64,000 bases of DNA from Methanococcus voltae. GTDB lineage: Archaea > AGJL01 > Methanococci > Methanococcales > Methanococcaceae. Positions 21,435-31,037 of the stretch are shown here, one piece after another; positions within the stretch are counted from its first letter, which is position 1, and the number at the start of each line of letters is the position of its first letter. A model generated the notes under the pieces. The model searched no databases and was not told the DNA's origin. It saw only the letters and a program-made list of their open reading frames with translations. The stretch is taken from the NCBI RefSeq assembly GCF_024807655.1, contig NZ_JANUCR010000002.1, positions 248,001-312,000 of the forward strand. Reading direction: 5' to 3'. Position numbers and translations under genes: made by a program.

Positions 21435-21465
21435 TATAAATTTACATTAAACGTTGGGTGATTTT

Positions 21466-22308
21466 ATGTATATTTTGGGATATGATAAGAATATGGAAAG
21501 TGCCAATGAAATTTTAAAGGCATATAATAAGTTAAATTCTGAAAATATAAATGTAAAATTAGTTGAATCACCTAAAAAGTTTTTAAAATTGTTTGAAGAT
21601 AGTCTAATAGATGATGATAACATATACAATAAAAGTCATACGGATAATATTGATGGCTTTGTGCGGGGTAATTTATCATCGTCCAAAATAATGCCTGAAA
21701 TAAAAAGTATTATTGCAAATAAATTAAAAAGCAGATTTTACCGAGCTTCAATTCTAAAAAATCCTTTTACCGATAAAAATTTTATATTGGCACCTGTAGG
21801 TATCGATGAATTTAGTTTCGAGTATAATAAAAGAATTGATGATAAATTAGAGTTCATAGACTATATTGTAAGCTATTTAAAAACTCAAAATAATACAACT
21901 AATAAAAATAATACAACTAATATAAAAATAGGTTTACTATCCGGTGGCAGATTGTCCGATTTAGGTAGAAATCCTTCCATAGATAACACAATATACGAAT
22001 GTAATGACATTGTAAAGTTATTTGAAAAATCTAAGCAAAATAATACCTTTTATGATAATGTAGATGTTGTACATAATGGTATTTTAATAGAGGATTATTT
22101 AAAAGAGGGTTTTGATGTAATTATTGCCCCCGACGGCATTTCTGGAAATTTAATATTCCGTTCTTTAGCGTTAGTTTGTGGATTAGAGGGTTGTGGTGCG
22201 CTTTTAACATCAAAAAAACCCATAAATTTTATAGATACAAGTAGAAGTGGAAATTATATGCGGTATTATAATGCTGTAAAATATCTTTATAATCAAAAAA
22301 ATAAATAA
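21466..22308 (+). CDS. Methanogenesis marker protein 4 (MtxX-like)
   Basis: A 280-residue protein that I recognise as Mmp4/MtxX, conserved in methanogens and of unknown function, with a fold related to phosphate acetyl/butyryltransferases. Supporting segments are IGLLSGGRLSDLGRN, VVHNGILIEDYLKEGFDVIIAPDG and SGNLIFRSLALVCGLEGCGAL. The ATG at 21466 is chosen because GGTGATTTT precedes it; a TTG four codons earlier overlaps that ribosome binding site. An Asn/Thr-rich repeat (NNTTNKNNTTN) lies between the N-terminal part and the conserved core. It probably shares a transcript with nadE. Confidence 0.75.
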   Translation: MYILGYDKNMESANEILKAYNKLNSENINVKLVESPKKFLKLFEDSLIDDDNIYNKSHTDNIDGFVRGNLSSSKIMPEIKSIIANKLKSRFYRASILKNPFTDKNFILAPVGIDEFSFEYNKRIDDKLEFIDYIVSYLKTQNNTTNKNNTTNIKIGLLSGGRLSDLGRNPSIDNTIYECNDIVKLFEKSKQNNTFYDNVDVVHNGILIEDYLKEGFDVIIAPDGISGNLIFRSLALVCGLEGCGALLTSKKPINFIDTSRSGNYMRYYNAVKYLYNQKNK

Positions 22309-22319
22309 TTAATAATAAT

Positions 22320-22371
22320 AAAATAGTAAATTAAAATAGTAAATTAAAATAGTAAATTAAAATAGTAAATA
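22320..22371. repeat. 13-bp intergenic tandem repeat
   Basis: Four copies of AAAATAGTAAATT fill most of the gap between the convergent mmp4 and metallo-hydrolase genes. Confidence 0.85.
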
Positions 22372-22386
22372 AAAAAAGTTAATAAT

Positions 22387-23196
22387 TTAATGTTTTAAAT
22401 ATTCATATTCTATTTTTTCATCAATAGTTAATTTTAGACCTATTTTAGCAGGGATTGTTAAAATACCCGTTCTTTCAGTAATCAATTGCCCAAATTTGTC
22501 CGGCTCTTTCATTTTAGTGCCCATATGATATATGACTATTAATTCGGGCTTTTCAGACGGTTTCATACTATTTATTATAGAAATAATATCTTCCGAATAC
22601 ATATGTCCAGGGACTTTGATATCAGCTCGTACAACATTTGCAATTAATAATTTAACGCCGGAAAAGTCCTTAATAAGTGAAGGAATATTTTCAGTATCTC
22701 CAGTATATCCAATAATTCCTTTAGGGGTTTCAATTTTAAATCCAACTCCGTAAGGGTCGCCGTGCTTAGTTTTAGTTCCTTTAAAGCTTACATCATCTAT
22801 ATTAATGGATTCCCCAACTTTGAGGACGTGTTTTTCTAAAACTTTACTTTGATGGTATGTAGATATCTTTTTTTCAAATATCTCATTTCCAAGTAATACC
22901 GAGCTATTTCCGATAATTCGACCAGCTATTTTAGTCATACCAAAGGTCATAGCTTCAATAATCAACTCTGAATCCGTATAATGGTCAGGATGGCAATGGG
23001 AAACCACCAATAAATTTGTATCCCAAGGGTCAATGTTTAACTGATTCATTCGAACCAAAGCACCAGGTCCCGGGTCAACGTGAGCATTTAATTGCTCAGT
23101 GGTTATTCTAAAACCTCCAGTACCTTTATTTTGCTTAATGGTTTCCCATCTACCGCCACCGCCACCTAAAAATATTATTTCAACAGGTTTTGACAA
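22387..23196 (-). CDS. Metallo-beta-lactamase-fold hydrolase
   Basis: A 269-residue metallo-beta-lactamase-superfamily protein. The signature HCHPDH lies in VVSHCHPDHYTDSE; further metal ligands are probably KHGDPYG, GYTGDTE and the late IYHMG histidine. The glycine-rich FLGGGGGRW start and HVDPGPGAL are also notable. It resembles single-domain archaeal hydrolases of the RNase Z/phosphodiesterase-like branch, but the substrate is unknown. The start is TTG at 23196 with AAGGTG five bases upstream. It converges on mmp4 and lies downstream of crcB on the same strand, 143 bp away. Confidence 0.82.
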   Translation of the reverse strand: MSKPVEIIFLGGGGGRWETIKQNKGTGGFRITTEQLNAHVDPGPGALVRMNQLNIDPWDTNLLVVSHCHPDHYTDSELIIEAMTFGMTKIAGRIIGNSSVLLGNEIFEKKISTYHQSKVLEKHVLKVGESINIDDVSFKGTKTKHGDPYGVGFKIETPKGIIGYTGDTENIPSLIKDFSGVKLLIANVVRADIKVPGHMYSEDIISIINSMKPSEKPELIVIYHMGTKMKEPDKFGQLITERTGILTIPAKIGLKLTIDEKIEYEYLKH

Positions 23197-23339
23197 ATTA
23201 ACACCTTACGATACTTATAAATTTATAAGTCTTAATGTATATTATTTTAATAATTTAATAATTTAATAATTTAATAATATTGTAATTCTTTATTTATTTA
23301 GTTATTTATTTTGTTTTTGTTTTTTAATTATCCCGTGGA

Positions 23340-23720
23340 TTATATTGATATATTGAATATAGAATATGACAATTGTCTACCGATATATATCATCAATAAA
23401 CAGCCTGCAACGTTTAAAAAAACATTGTAAAAAGCTTTGATTAAATAACCTTCATCCATCAATGAAAATGTTTCATAACTAAAAGTTGAAAACGTGGTTA
23501 AAGCTCCGCAGAATCCTGTAGTTATTAAAATTTTCCATTCTACAGGTATATCGACTAATAATGTAGAATAAAGCACAAAACCCATTATTAAGCTACCTAT
23601 TAAATTAACTGTCAAAGTTCCAGAGGGTATTCCAAATTTTACCGGGATTATCCCGCTTATCACATACCTCAAGACCGCACCTAAGAAACCACCTATTCCT
23701 ATAAGCAATAATTCTCGCAA
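23340..23720 (-). CDS. crcB: Fluoride ion channel CrcB/Fluc
   Basis: A 126-residue four-helix membrane protein that exports fluoride and works as a dual-topology dimer. Conserved segments are GGFLGAVLRYVIS, TLTVNLIGSLIMGF and TTGFCGALTTFSTFSYE, which carry the pore Asn and the Phe/Thr residues of the polar track. The start is TTG at 23720 with GGGTG upstream. It is a single copy; many species have paired small crcB genes or a DUF190 neighbour, neither of which is beside it here. I looked for a fluoride riboswitch upstream and saw none. Confidence 0.93.
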   Translation of the reverse strand: MRELLLIGIGGFLGAVLRYVISGIIPVKFGIPSGTLTVNLIGSLIMGFVLYSTLLVDIPVEWKILITTGFCGALTTFSTFSYETFSLMDEGYLIKAFYNVFLNVAGCLLMIYIGRQLSYSIFNISI

Positions 23721-24114
23721 ATTTTCACACCCTATCTAAAAATTCATATTTTAATTTATTTTTCGTTCGTAATTAAGATATTTAAGATATTTTTTAGTTT
23801 AATAACCATACTAACCTATTTTATATTATATAAATATTTTTCAAATATACAATAATTAAAATAAAAATAAAATAAAAATAAAATAAAATACTTAAAAAAA
23901 TGATTAAAAACCCATAAAATTAACTATATACTCATAATTAACTAAATAATCGTAATTATTTTAAAAAAATAGATTTTATTAAAACTACATAAATAGTTAT
24001 ATTTATATACAATAAAGTACAAATAACCGATTTAGATTGTTTTAAATTTAATAATACTACTGGTTGAATTATATGTGAAAATACAGCCGTAAAGTATGTT
24101 TTCACTGATTCTAT
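23721..24114. other. Intergenic region, crcB to tRNA-Arg
   Basis: A 394-bp AT-rich gap containing promoters for crcB (minus) and tRNA-Arg (plus). AAAATA-type short repeats occur near 23861-23890. An inverted repeat at 24075-24105 abuts the tRNA TATA-like box. Nothing else is recognised. Confidence 0.5.
24068..24075 (+). promoter_or_regulatory. Probable tRNA-Arg TATA box
   Basis: ATTATATG lies about 45 bases before the mature tRNA, so transcription would start about 15-20 bases upstream of the 5' end. The box is at the edge of an inverted repeat (GTGAAAA at 24075 and TTTTCAC ending at 24105). Confidence 0.35.
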
Positions 24115-24189
24115 GGGCCCGTGGTTTAGCTTGGATAGAATACAGGGCTTCGGACCCTGTGGTCGGGGGTTCAAATCCCTCCGGGCTCG
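24115..24189 (+). tRNA. tRNA-Arg (anticodon UCG)
   Basis: A full cloverleaf can be folded. The acceptor stem GGGCCCG pairs with CGGGCTC (24182-24188, one G-U); the D stem is GTTT/GAAT; the anticodon stem CAGGG/CCCTG encloses loop CTTCGGA with anticodon TCG at 24150-24152. The variable loop has 5 bases, and the T stem GGGGG/CCCTC holds TTCAAAT. The discriminator base is G at 24189. CCA is not encoded directly after it (TCCA follows). It reads CGA and, by wobble, other CGN codons. Confidence 0.95.
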
Positions 24190-24234
24190 TCCATTTAAAT
24201 TAATATTATAATGTTTATTTTAAAAATATTTATT

Positions 24235-25752
24235 TTATAATATGTTATTATTTTTCAAATCTGCGACATAACTAACGAAAGCACCCGAAGAAATAGTGTC
24301 TCCAAGACCTACTGTACTTTTGGGGTTATTTACGAGTCTTGAAGGGACGAGAACTATATTATAATCGTTATATGTAATTTCTGACGTTGATTCATTTATT
24401 TTATAAACTAAATTTCTCAATAAATCACCATATTGATTGTAGGGCGTTTCCAAACCCATTTTTAAATCTTCGATACTCGTAATTAAACCATTTTTAGCTT
24501 TCGTAGATGCTAAAATCGTGGCAAATTCCAAAGATTTTTTTAATTGAGCGATTTTTATATCGTTTTTCGCTTTATCTTCAATTTTTTTACAAATAAACAT
24601 AATGTAATAAATCGTATGTATCTGTATCATTTCTAAATTATAATTTTCGAGAACTATTTTAGAACCTTCTATTACATCTTCTATTTTACTATTTTTTAAT
24701 ATTTTCTCGCTTAATTCCGAATAACCGACTGAATTTAGTATATTTGCTATTTCGGTCTCGTCTAAGCCTGCACAATCTACAACGGAGTATAAATATTCGA
24801 CAATTTGTTTACGTAATTTTGGATTTTGGACAGAAGCAAATTCTAAATGTACTTTTAAGTTAGGATTTTTACTTTTTAATAAGTTAATGTCTTCAACAGC
24901 TCTTTTAAAGTAATATTCGTCAGTTTTGCCATCGGAATATTGTTCTTTAATGCTTTGATATCCTGAAACGATTGCACAATCGATATTTTTTCCCAATTCA
25001 CTTAATCCCGTTTTTGTTTCATCGGGTATATTTATTCGTAAATTTTCAGGACGTGAAGCGAGTATTAAACGATTTGCACGAGGTACTTCAATTTTTTTAT
25101 TATCAAATTCGAAACTGAATTCTTTATATTCAAAAATCCTATTTATTTTAGTTTCGTCATTTTTATGGGCTTTATTGATGTTTTTTAATACGATATCGCC
25201 CTCATTAGTTGAAACAGGGTAATATATATTTGTATGACTACCCTTATTTTCGAACATTTCGCTCTGTTTTTGAGATAATAATGGCGTATATGCCACTATT
25301 TTGTCTAAATTCAATATTGAAAGTAAATTGGCTATAATTCCAACTTGCCCGCCAATCCTTTCCTCATTAAATTTTAAATTTTCTAACCATTTTTTGAATT
25401 TTGGGGATAAATCTGCACTAATTAATGGTATTTCAACAGGTTTGCCAGATTTCATTGCTAAAATCAGCCTTGCTAAAAATTCCTCAACTGTTTTTATTTC
25501 TCGAGGGTAAATTTCCATATTTTCAATTACTTTATTTATATCAATTTTTAAATTTTCATTTAAATTTTCATTTAAATTTTTATTCAAATTTTTCTTACAA
25601 TCTCCATTTAAAAGTTCAAAAAGTTCATAAAACTCTTTTTCATTAGATATATACTTTAAAGCGTCCACATTTGCATTATATCCTAAAAATATAGATATAT
25701 TTTCCAAATTTTCACAATGTTTTTTCACATCATTCAAATTTTTAAATGGCAA
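24235..25752 (-). CDS. pfkC: ADP-dependent phosphofructokinase/glucokinase
   Basis: An ADP-specific sugar kinase of the ribokinase fold, making fructose 1,6-bisphosphate (and in methanococci reportedly also glucose 6-phosphate) with ADP as donor. The N-terminal FLGYNANVDAL and the late VGLGDTISSGAF, whose GLGD at 482-485 holds the catalytic Asp, are diagnostic. It has 505 residues, including a 12-bp repeat encoding NLNE units near residues 55-70. The start is TTG at 25752 with GAGGGGA upstream. pgi ends 51 bp before it on the same strand, so the two form an operon feeding glycolysis from glycogen. Confidence 0.95.
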   Translation of the reverse strand: MPFKNLNDVKKHCENLENISIFLGYNANVDALKYISNEKEFYELFELLNGDCKKNLNKNLNENLNENLKIDINKVIENMEIYPREIKTVEEFLARLILAMKSGKPVEIPLISADLSPKFKKWLENLKFNEERIGGQVGIIANLLSILNLDKIVAYTPLLSQKQSEMFENKGSHTNIYYPVSTNEGDIVLKNINKAHKNDETKINRIFEYKEFSFEFDNKKIEVPRANRLILASRPENLRINIPDETKTGLSELGKNIDCAIVSGYQSIKEQYSDGKTDEYYFKRAVEDINLLKSKNPNLKVHLEFASVQNPKLRKQIVEYLYSVVDCAGLDETEIANILNSVGYSELSEKILKNSKIEDVIEGSKIVLENYNLEMIQIHTIYYIMFICKKIEDKAKNDIKIAQLKKSLEFATILASTKAKNGLITSIEDLKMGLETPYNQYGDLLRNLVYKINESTSEITYNDYNIVLVPSRLVNNPKSTVGLGDTISSGAFVSYVADLKNNNIL

Positions 25753-25803
25753 GCTATCCCCTCATTTTTTAAATTAGCTGGTTATTATGATGTTATTACT
25801 TTA

Positions 25804-27099
25804 TTATTCAATTTTTATTTCGTTGTATGATTTTTCGACAATACTTCCTTTAAGGACTGCGTGCGATAATTTCTTAGCGTGCTCTACAGCAGGTTGATTA
25901 AACGCATTTATACATAATAATTCTCCACAATATGCCGTTTGAAGTTCATAACCGTACATTAACATTCCTAATGTATACTCGTTTAATTCACTAAGCGTAA
26001 TTTTCACATTTGGTATTCCTTTTTCAGTAATCGATTGTTCAGTTCCTAATTGTTCAGAAATTATTAATTCTGATAATTTATGCTCTATAAGGTCAGAATC
26101 ATAATCCGTTTCAATTGAATAATCTTGTTTAAATTTATTTACTTTTAAAAAGGTCATAATTTTGTCTTCTGGACCATCCATATACAATTGTAGTTGTGAA
26201 TGTTGGTCTGTAGCACCTAAAGCGATTACTGGTGTTTGTCCATTTCCATCTTTTCCCAAACTTTCAGCCCAAAGTTGCCTATACCACATACCAAATTGGT
26301 GTAATCTCCCAATGTATGGCATCATAAGCGATATTTTTTTACCCCTATTGTCCATCTTGTAATGAATTAAAGCATTTAAAAGTGCTGGGTTTCTAAATAT
26401 ATTGTCTGTATGACAAATATCATTCATTTTTCTTGCCCCTTTCACAAGATTGTGGATATCAACGTTTAAGCAAGCTAATGGTGCAAGTCCAACCGCTGAA
26501 AGAACTGAAAACCTACCGCCTACGTTTTCAGGTACTTTATAGCACATATAACCCTCTTTTTCCGCAATTTTTTGCAAAAGACCTCCGCCCGTAATTGCAA
26601 CAAAGTTCGGTTTTGCAGGTATTATATTATTTTTATCCATATGTTTTTTGATTACAAAGTAATTTGCGAGGGTTTCCACAGTATTGCCAGATTTGCTAAT
26701 TACGAATATCAATGTTTTTTCTAATTTAACCGCTTTTAATGTTTCGTAAATCTTTTCTGGGTCTGAATTGTCTAAATAAAACACTTTAGGGTGATAGGTA
26801 TTGCTTGAGCCGTATATACCTTGATGTACAGCTTTTGAGCCTAAAATAGAGCCGCCAATACCTATAATTATAACATATTCAAATTCTTTCGATAATTCTT
26901 TTACTTTTTCGTATTCATCTAAGTCTTTATCTAATGCTTCAATAAATCCTAATTCCCCATTTTCATACTTTTTTGAAACATTTGCTTTTGCAATATTCGT
27001 AAAATCTCTTAATTCATCGATTCCATCAATAGATATCCCATTTTCCCCAATTTTATCCTTTAATACGTTGTCAAAATTGAATTTATACGTTCCCTTCAT
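25804..27099 (-). CDS. pgi: Glucose-6-phosphate isomerase
   Basis: Interconverts glucose 6-phosphate and fructose 6-phosphate. It belongs to the classic PGI superfamily (two SIS domains), not the cupin type. Visible motifs are YVIIIGIGGSILGSKAVHQG, FVISKSGNTVET and GGRFSVLSAVGLAPLA, with the catalytic Glu region LWAESLGKDG and QHSQLQLYMDGP. The length is 431 residues. The ATG follows GAGGTAAATT. It is first in a pair with pfkC and divergent from the glycosyltransferase gene across about 515 bp. Confidence 0.96.
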   Translation of the reverse strand: MKGTYKFNFDNVLKDKIGENGISIDGIDELRDFTNIAKANVSKKYENGELGFIEALDKDLDEYEKVKELSKEFEYVIIIGIGGSILGSKAVHQGIYGSSNTYHPKVFYLDNSDPEKIYETLKAVKLEKTLIFVISKSGNTVETLANYFVIKKHMDKNNIIPAKPNFVAITGGGLLQKIAEKEGYMCYKVPENVGGRFSVLSAVGLAPLACLNVDIHNLVKGARKMNDICHTDNIFRNPALLNALIHYKMDNRGKKISLMMPYIGRLHQFGMWYRQLWAESLGKDGNGQTPVIALGATDQHSQLQLYMDGPEDKIMTFLKVNKFKQDYSIETDYDSDLIEHKLSELIISEQLGTEQSITEKGIPNVKITLSELNEYTLGMLMYGYELQTAYCGELLCINAFNQPAVEHAKKLSHAVLKGSIVEKSYNEIKIE

Positions 27100-27615
27100 A
27101 ATTTACCTCGCAGGCACATTTAAAATAAATTAAGATATTAAATAAGCTATTAAATAAGCTATTAAGTAATCCATTAAGTAAGCTATTAATTAAACTCAAA
27201 TAGGGCTACTTTTAATTATCGAGTTATTTTATCATTTGATTATATTATTCTTCTTAATTTAATTTATATCTTCGTCATATATAATCTTAGCACTTGTAAA
27301 TTGCAATTTATCCAAAATTTATTTTTGATATAACTTATCATATGAGATATTAAAAAAGAAAAAATAAAGAAAATAAAAAATAAAATATCGTTAATAATAA
27401 AAAGTTTTAATTAAAAAATATATATTAGGTTAATTTTATTTTTAGTTTTATATCCTTCGAATCAATTATTAATTAAATAAATATATAGGTATTGAAATTA
27501 AATATTAATTTGTAGGGATAAATTGGCTACTATGAAGCATATTATTATGCCATAGGTTATATTATCAATTATTAGTACTTTAGAATTGAATTTAAAAATT
27601 TGGGGGCGGGATAAG
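27100..27615. other. Divergent regulatory region, pgi-pfkC and GT-GH57
   Basis: About 516 bp of AT-rich sequence. Near 27128-27190 there are degenerate repeats of TAAGCTATTAA/TAAATAAGCTATTAA. TATA-like elements exist for both directions. An ATG-independent extension of the glycosyltransferase frame up to 27586 has no ribosome binding site. No RNA gene is recognised. Confidence 0.5.
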
Positions 27616-28833
27616 ATGAAAATAGCAATGTTAACTTGGGAGTATCCTCCATTAATAGTTGGTGGATTGTCTATTCACTGTAAAAATTTAGCAGAAGCTT
27701 TGGTTAAAATGGGTCACGAAATAGATGTAATAACTACAGGGGAAGTTTTATACGGCTCTAAACCTGAAATTATCAATGGAGTTAACGTTTATCGTGTAAA
27801 ATCGATGGTAAAAGATGAGGATTTCCTATCGTGGTCGTTGTTAATGGCAAGTGAGATGGAAAAAAAACTGGGGGACTTAGGAATTGATAACTATGATTTA
27901 ATACATTGTCACGATTGGATGACTTCAAAAGTCGGTATAAATTTAAAATATTTATTAAATAAACCTTATATCCAGTCAATACACAGCACTGAATACGGTC
28001 GTTGTAGCGGTATTAATTCAAAAATATCCGAAATTATAAATGAAATGGAGTTTTTAAGCGTTTTTGAAGCCGACGAAGTGATAACTGTAAGTAATGCTTC
28101 AAAAGAAGAACTTTGTAGGATATTTAATGCCCCAGATAATAAAATACATGCCATTTATAACGGTATTAACCTTTCGGAATACTGTATTAATCAAAATTCT
28201 GATGAATTAATGGAATTTAGGGAAGAATTGGGTGTCGAAAATGACGATTATATGCTACTTTACGTAGGTCGTTTGGAACATCAAAAAGGAGTTAATTATT
28301 TGATAAGGGCATTTAAAATATTGCTGGATAAATACTCTAATTTAAAATTAGTACTCGTAGGAGAAGGTTCTCAACAAGATTATTTGCAATCTCTTTCCGA
28401 GAATTTATGCTGTAAGGACAATTTGATATTTACAGGTTTTAAAAATGGTGATGAATTAAAAAAACTTTACTGTTGTGCAGACATTTGCGTAGTTCCTTCA
28501 ATTTACGAACCTTTTGGACTCGTAGCATTGGAATCTATGGCTTCAGAAACCCCTATCGTAGTTAGTAATACTGGAGGGTTATCTGAGATTGTAAATTCTA
28601 AAAATGGCATTAAAGTTGAGCCAAAAAATCCAAAGAAGCTTGCTACAGCAGTGTCTAAATTAATTGAAAATAATGAATTTAGAAATAAAATTGTAAATAA
28701 CGCTAAAAATGATTTATTGAACTACAATTGGGATAATATTGCATATGACACCTCAAAAATTTATGGGAGAGCTGTTAAGAATAAATTGGACTCTAAAAAT
28801 GATAATTCTTCCGAAATAGTTGAAAAAATATAA
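27616..28833 (+). CDS. GT4/GT5-type glycosyltransferase, glycogen synthase-like
   Basis: A two-Rossmann-fold (GT-B) glycosyltransferase of 405 residues. It starts MKIAMLTWEYPPLIVGGLSI, the glycogen/starch synthase-like beginning with a glycine-rich nucleotide-sugar loop. Later motifs are LIHCHDWMTS, LLYVGRLEHQKGVNYL and CVVPSIYEPFGLVALESMA, where the E-x7-E pair contacts the sugar nucleotide. The neighbouring GH57 enzyme and the ADP-dependent kinase argue for glycogen synthesis or remodelling, but the exact donor and acceptor cannot be read. I chose ATG 27616, preceded by GGGGGCGGGA. Confidence 0.85.
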   Translation: MKIAMLTWEYPPLIVGGLSIHCKNLAEALVKMGHEIDVITTGEVLYGSKPEIINGVNVYRVKSMVKDEDFLSWSLLMASEMEKKLGDLGIDNYDLIHCHDWMTSKVGINLKYLLNKPYIQSIHSTEYGRCSGINSKISEIINEMEFLSVFEADEVITVSNASKEELCRIFNAPDNKIHAIYNGINLSEYCINQNSDELMEFREELGVENDDYMLLYVGRLEHQKGVNYLIRAFKILLDKYSNLKLVLVGEGSQQDYLQSLSENLCCKDNLIFTGFKNGDELKKLYCCADICVVPSIYEPFGLVALESMASETPIVVSNTGGLSEIVNSKNGIKVEPKNPKKLATAVSKLIENNEFRNKIVNNAKNDLLNYNWDNIAYDTSKIYGRAVKNKLDSKNDNSSEIVEKI

Positions 28834-28975
28834 TATAATATAATATAATTTAATATAATTCAATATAATCCCTATTAAAATATCGATATTTAAACTTTTT
28901 AAAAAATAGTTATACGGATATCTATACAAATAGTATATAATAACCCATAAATATTAAATTCAGGGGGCGAATTTA

Positions 28976-30196
28976 ATGTATTTATCTTTTAATTTTGAAG
29001 TACATCAACCACATAGATTAAATAAATTTATAAACAATGATATGGACTTATGGGGTAGATATATGGATATAAACCTCAACAAAGAGCTTTTTAAAACCGT
29101 ATCTAAAAAATCATACTACCCGGCAAGTTATTTATTGTTAGATTTAATCGATGAGTACGATATAAAGGTTTCTTTTAGTATTACCGGCACTTTTATCGAG
29201 CAAGCTTTAGAATATGACAATTATCTTTTAGATATTTTTAAAGATTTGGTCGATACTAAAAATGTTGAATTAATGACCGAAACATATTATCATTCTTTAA
29301 GTTGTTTTATTTCCGAAGAAGAATTTACCGATGAAGTTAAAAAACATCAATATATGACAAAAGATTTATTTAAATACGAGCCGAAAGTTTTTAGAAATAC
29401 TGAATTAATCTATAATAATCGAGTTGCAAAGATAATCGAAAATATGGGCTTTGATGGCATTTTTACCGAGGGTGTAGACCGTGTTTTAGAGTATGGCTCT
29501 CCAAATTATCTTTATAAAACACTTTCTGGGTTAAAAGTACTTCTTAGAAACTATAGTTTAAGTGATGACATAGGATTTAGATTTTCATCACAAGATTGGT
29601 CAGAATACCCCTTAACTGCTGAAAAATATGCAAATTGGATAAATGGCTGTAATGGGGATTGTATCAATCTTTATATGGATTATGAAACTATAGGGGAGCA
29701 TCACACTAAAGAAAGTGGTATTTTCGAGTTTTTGACTGCACTTCCTGAGCAATTAGCTATGTTGGAAGATATAGAGTATGCTACACCGTCAGACTTAATA
29801 AAAAACTGTAATCCTCGGGGTATTATCAATGTATTTGAGCATAATACTATATCTTGGGCAGATATGGAAAGAGATGCAAGTGCTTGGTTGGGAAACAAAA
29901 TGCAGGATTTAGCATTTCAAAATTTGGAAAGTTTGAAAAATTATATAAATTTCTTTGAATATTCAAAAGAATCACAAGAATATTTGTTGTATAAAAATTT
30001 ACAAACGAGTGATAATTTTTATTATATGTGCAATAAATCGTCAAGTGATAAGGACGTTCATAATTATTTCAGCCATTTTCAAAGCCCTTATGACGCATAT
30101 GGAATTTATTTAAATACAATACACGATTTTAAGAATTATATAATCTTAAAATCAACAAATAATGAAATTATTGATGATATATGGATAAAAAATTAA
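28976..30196 (+). CDS. GH57 family glycoside hydrolase (alpha-amylase-like)
   Basis: A retaining glycosidase of family GH57. Conserved regions are visible in order: FEVHQPHR near the N-terminus, ETYYHSL, the nucleophile region GIFTEG (Glu165) and LYMDYETIGEH with the acid/base Asp235. The 406 residues match single-domain archaeal amylases. It probably breaks down or branches stored glycogen together with the upstream glycosyltransferase. GGGGGGCGAATTTA before the ATG is a strong ribosome binding site. No signal peptide is visible, so it should act in the cytoplasm. Confidence 0.9.
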   Translation: MYLSFNFEVHQPHRLNKFINNDMDLWGRYMDINLNKELFKTVSKKSYYPASYLLLDLIDEYDIKVSFSITGTFIEQALEYDNYLLDIFKDLVDTKNVELMTETYYHSLSCFISEEEFTDEVKKHQYMTKDLFKYEPKVFRNTELIYNNRVAKIIENMGFDGIFTEGVDRVLEYGSPNYLYKTLSGLKVLLRNYSLSDDIGFRFSSQDWSEYPLTAEKYANWINGCNGDCINLYMDYETIGEHHTKESGIFEFLTALPEQLAMLEDIEYATPSDLIKNCNPRGIINVFEHNTISWADMERDASAWLGNKMQDLAFQNLESLKNYINFFEYSKESQEYLLYKNLQTSDNFYYMCNKSSSDKDVHNYFSHFQSPYDAYGIYLNTIHDFKNYIILKSTNNEIIDDIWIKN

Positions 30197-30265
30197 AAAA
30201 TACTAATAAAAATAAACTAACTAACTTAATAAATAAAAAAATAAAATATTTAATCATTATTTTAA

Positions 30266-30826
30266 TTATCTTAATTTTGCACCACAGAATGGACAAACAA
30301 GCCACGTAGCATCAACTTCTCTTCTACATTTCCTACATTTTGGAATCGTGTCTTCTTTTTTCTTCAATTCAACACCACAGTGTGCACAGTGCATCCAATC
30401 CGGTAAAATAGGTTTAGAACATTCTTTACAGTATTCTACGTCGTCAAATACCATATTTTCAGTACTTGCACCGCAATGTATACAGTGTTCCCATCCTACA
30501 TCTATAATACCATTACATTTATTACATAAAGTTAAACTGTTGAAGAATTTGATTCCTAACGTTCTTTTAACCTTTTCTAAGGTTACCATTGCTTCTCTTT
30601 TAAGAACTTCATCTAAATCATAAGATATTATGTATTCAATGCCAGTTATAATTTCATTTAATGACCTTTTATCATACATATCCATATATTGAAATGATTC
30701 CGGTCGAGATTCTGTAAGGTCAACTAATCTTTTTAATGTAACTAATTTTGTAGCTGGAACTGCACTTCTAAGCCCTTTTACAACACTTGCTTTTTCTTCT
30801 TCGTTTAGGGGTATAACGGTAACCAT
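30266..30826 (-). CDS. Helical-repeat plus zinc-ribbon protein
   Basis: A 186-residue protein with an all-helical N-terminal half (two HEAT-like helix pairs, KLVTLKRLVDL and LKREAMVTLEKVKRTL) and a C-terminal half of six CxxC pairs: CNKC, CIHCG, CKEC, CAHCG, CRKC and CPFCG. These form three zinc ribbons. The ribbons resemble those of double-zinc-ribbon proteins, often adaptors for nucleic acid or ribosome-linked complexes. The function is unknown. The ATG at 30826 is preferred over one 7 codons upstream because GGGAGGA lies 5-6 bases before it. Confidence 0.78.
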   Translation of the reverse strand: MVTVIPLNEEEKASVVKGLRSAVPATKLVTLKRLVDLTESRPESFQYMDMYDKRSLNEIITGIEYIISYDLDEVLKREAMVTLEKVKRTLGIKFFNSLTLCNKCNGIIDVGWEHCIHCGASTENMVFDDVEYCKECSKPILPDWMHCAHCGVELKKKEDTIPKCRKCRREVDATWLVCPFCGAKLR

Positions 30827-31037
30827 GGTAATCCTCCCAGTTTTCACATAATGGTTAATAGCATTACATTTTGCTACTTTTTACTACTTTTTTATTAGGA
30901 CATAATTATTTAAATATTTATTTAATTAAATTTACGTTTTAAACAATATATGGTATTTGAGAATTAATCAATGAATTAATGAATTAATGAATTAATGAAT
31001 AATAATTGATAAATATATTTATATCAATAAAGGGTTA

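Noticed and set aside
23721-24114. Possible fluoride riboswitch upstream of crcB
   Set aside because: The short leader before the TTG start has no recognisable crcB-motif pseudoknot.
23956-24174. 72-codon minus-strand frame over the tRNA
   Set aside because: It covers the tRNA gene in antisense and has no ribosome binding site or family similarity.
24115-24189. tRNA-Arg as an integration site for a mobile element
   Set aside because: No integrase gene or repeated tRNA end is seen downstream; pfkC follows directly.
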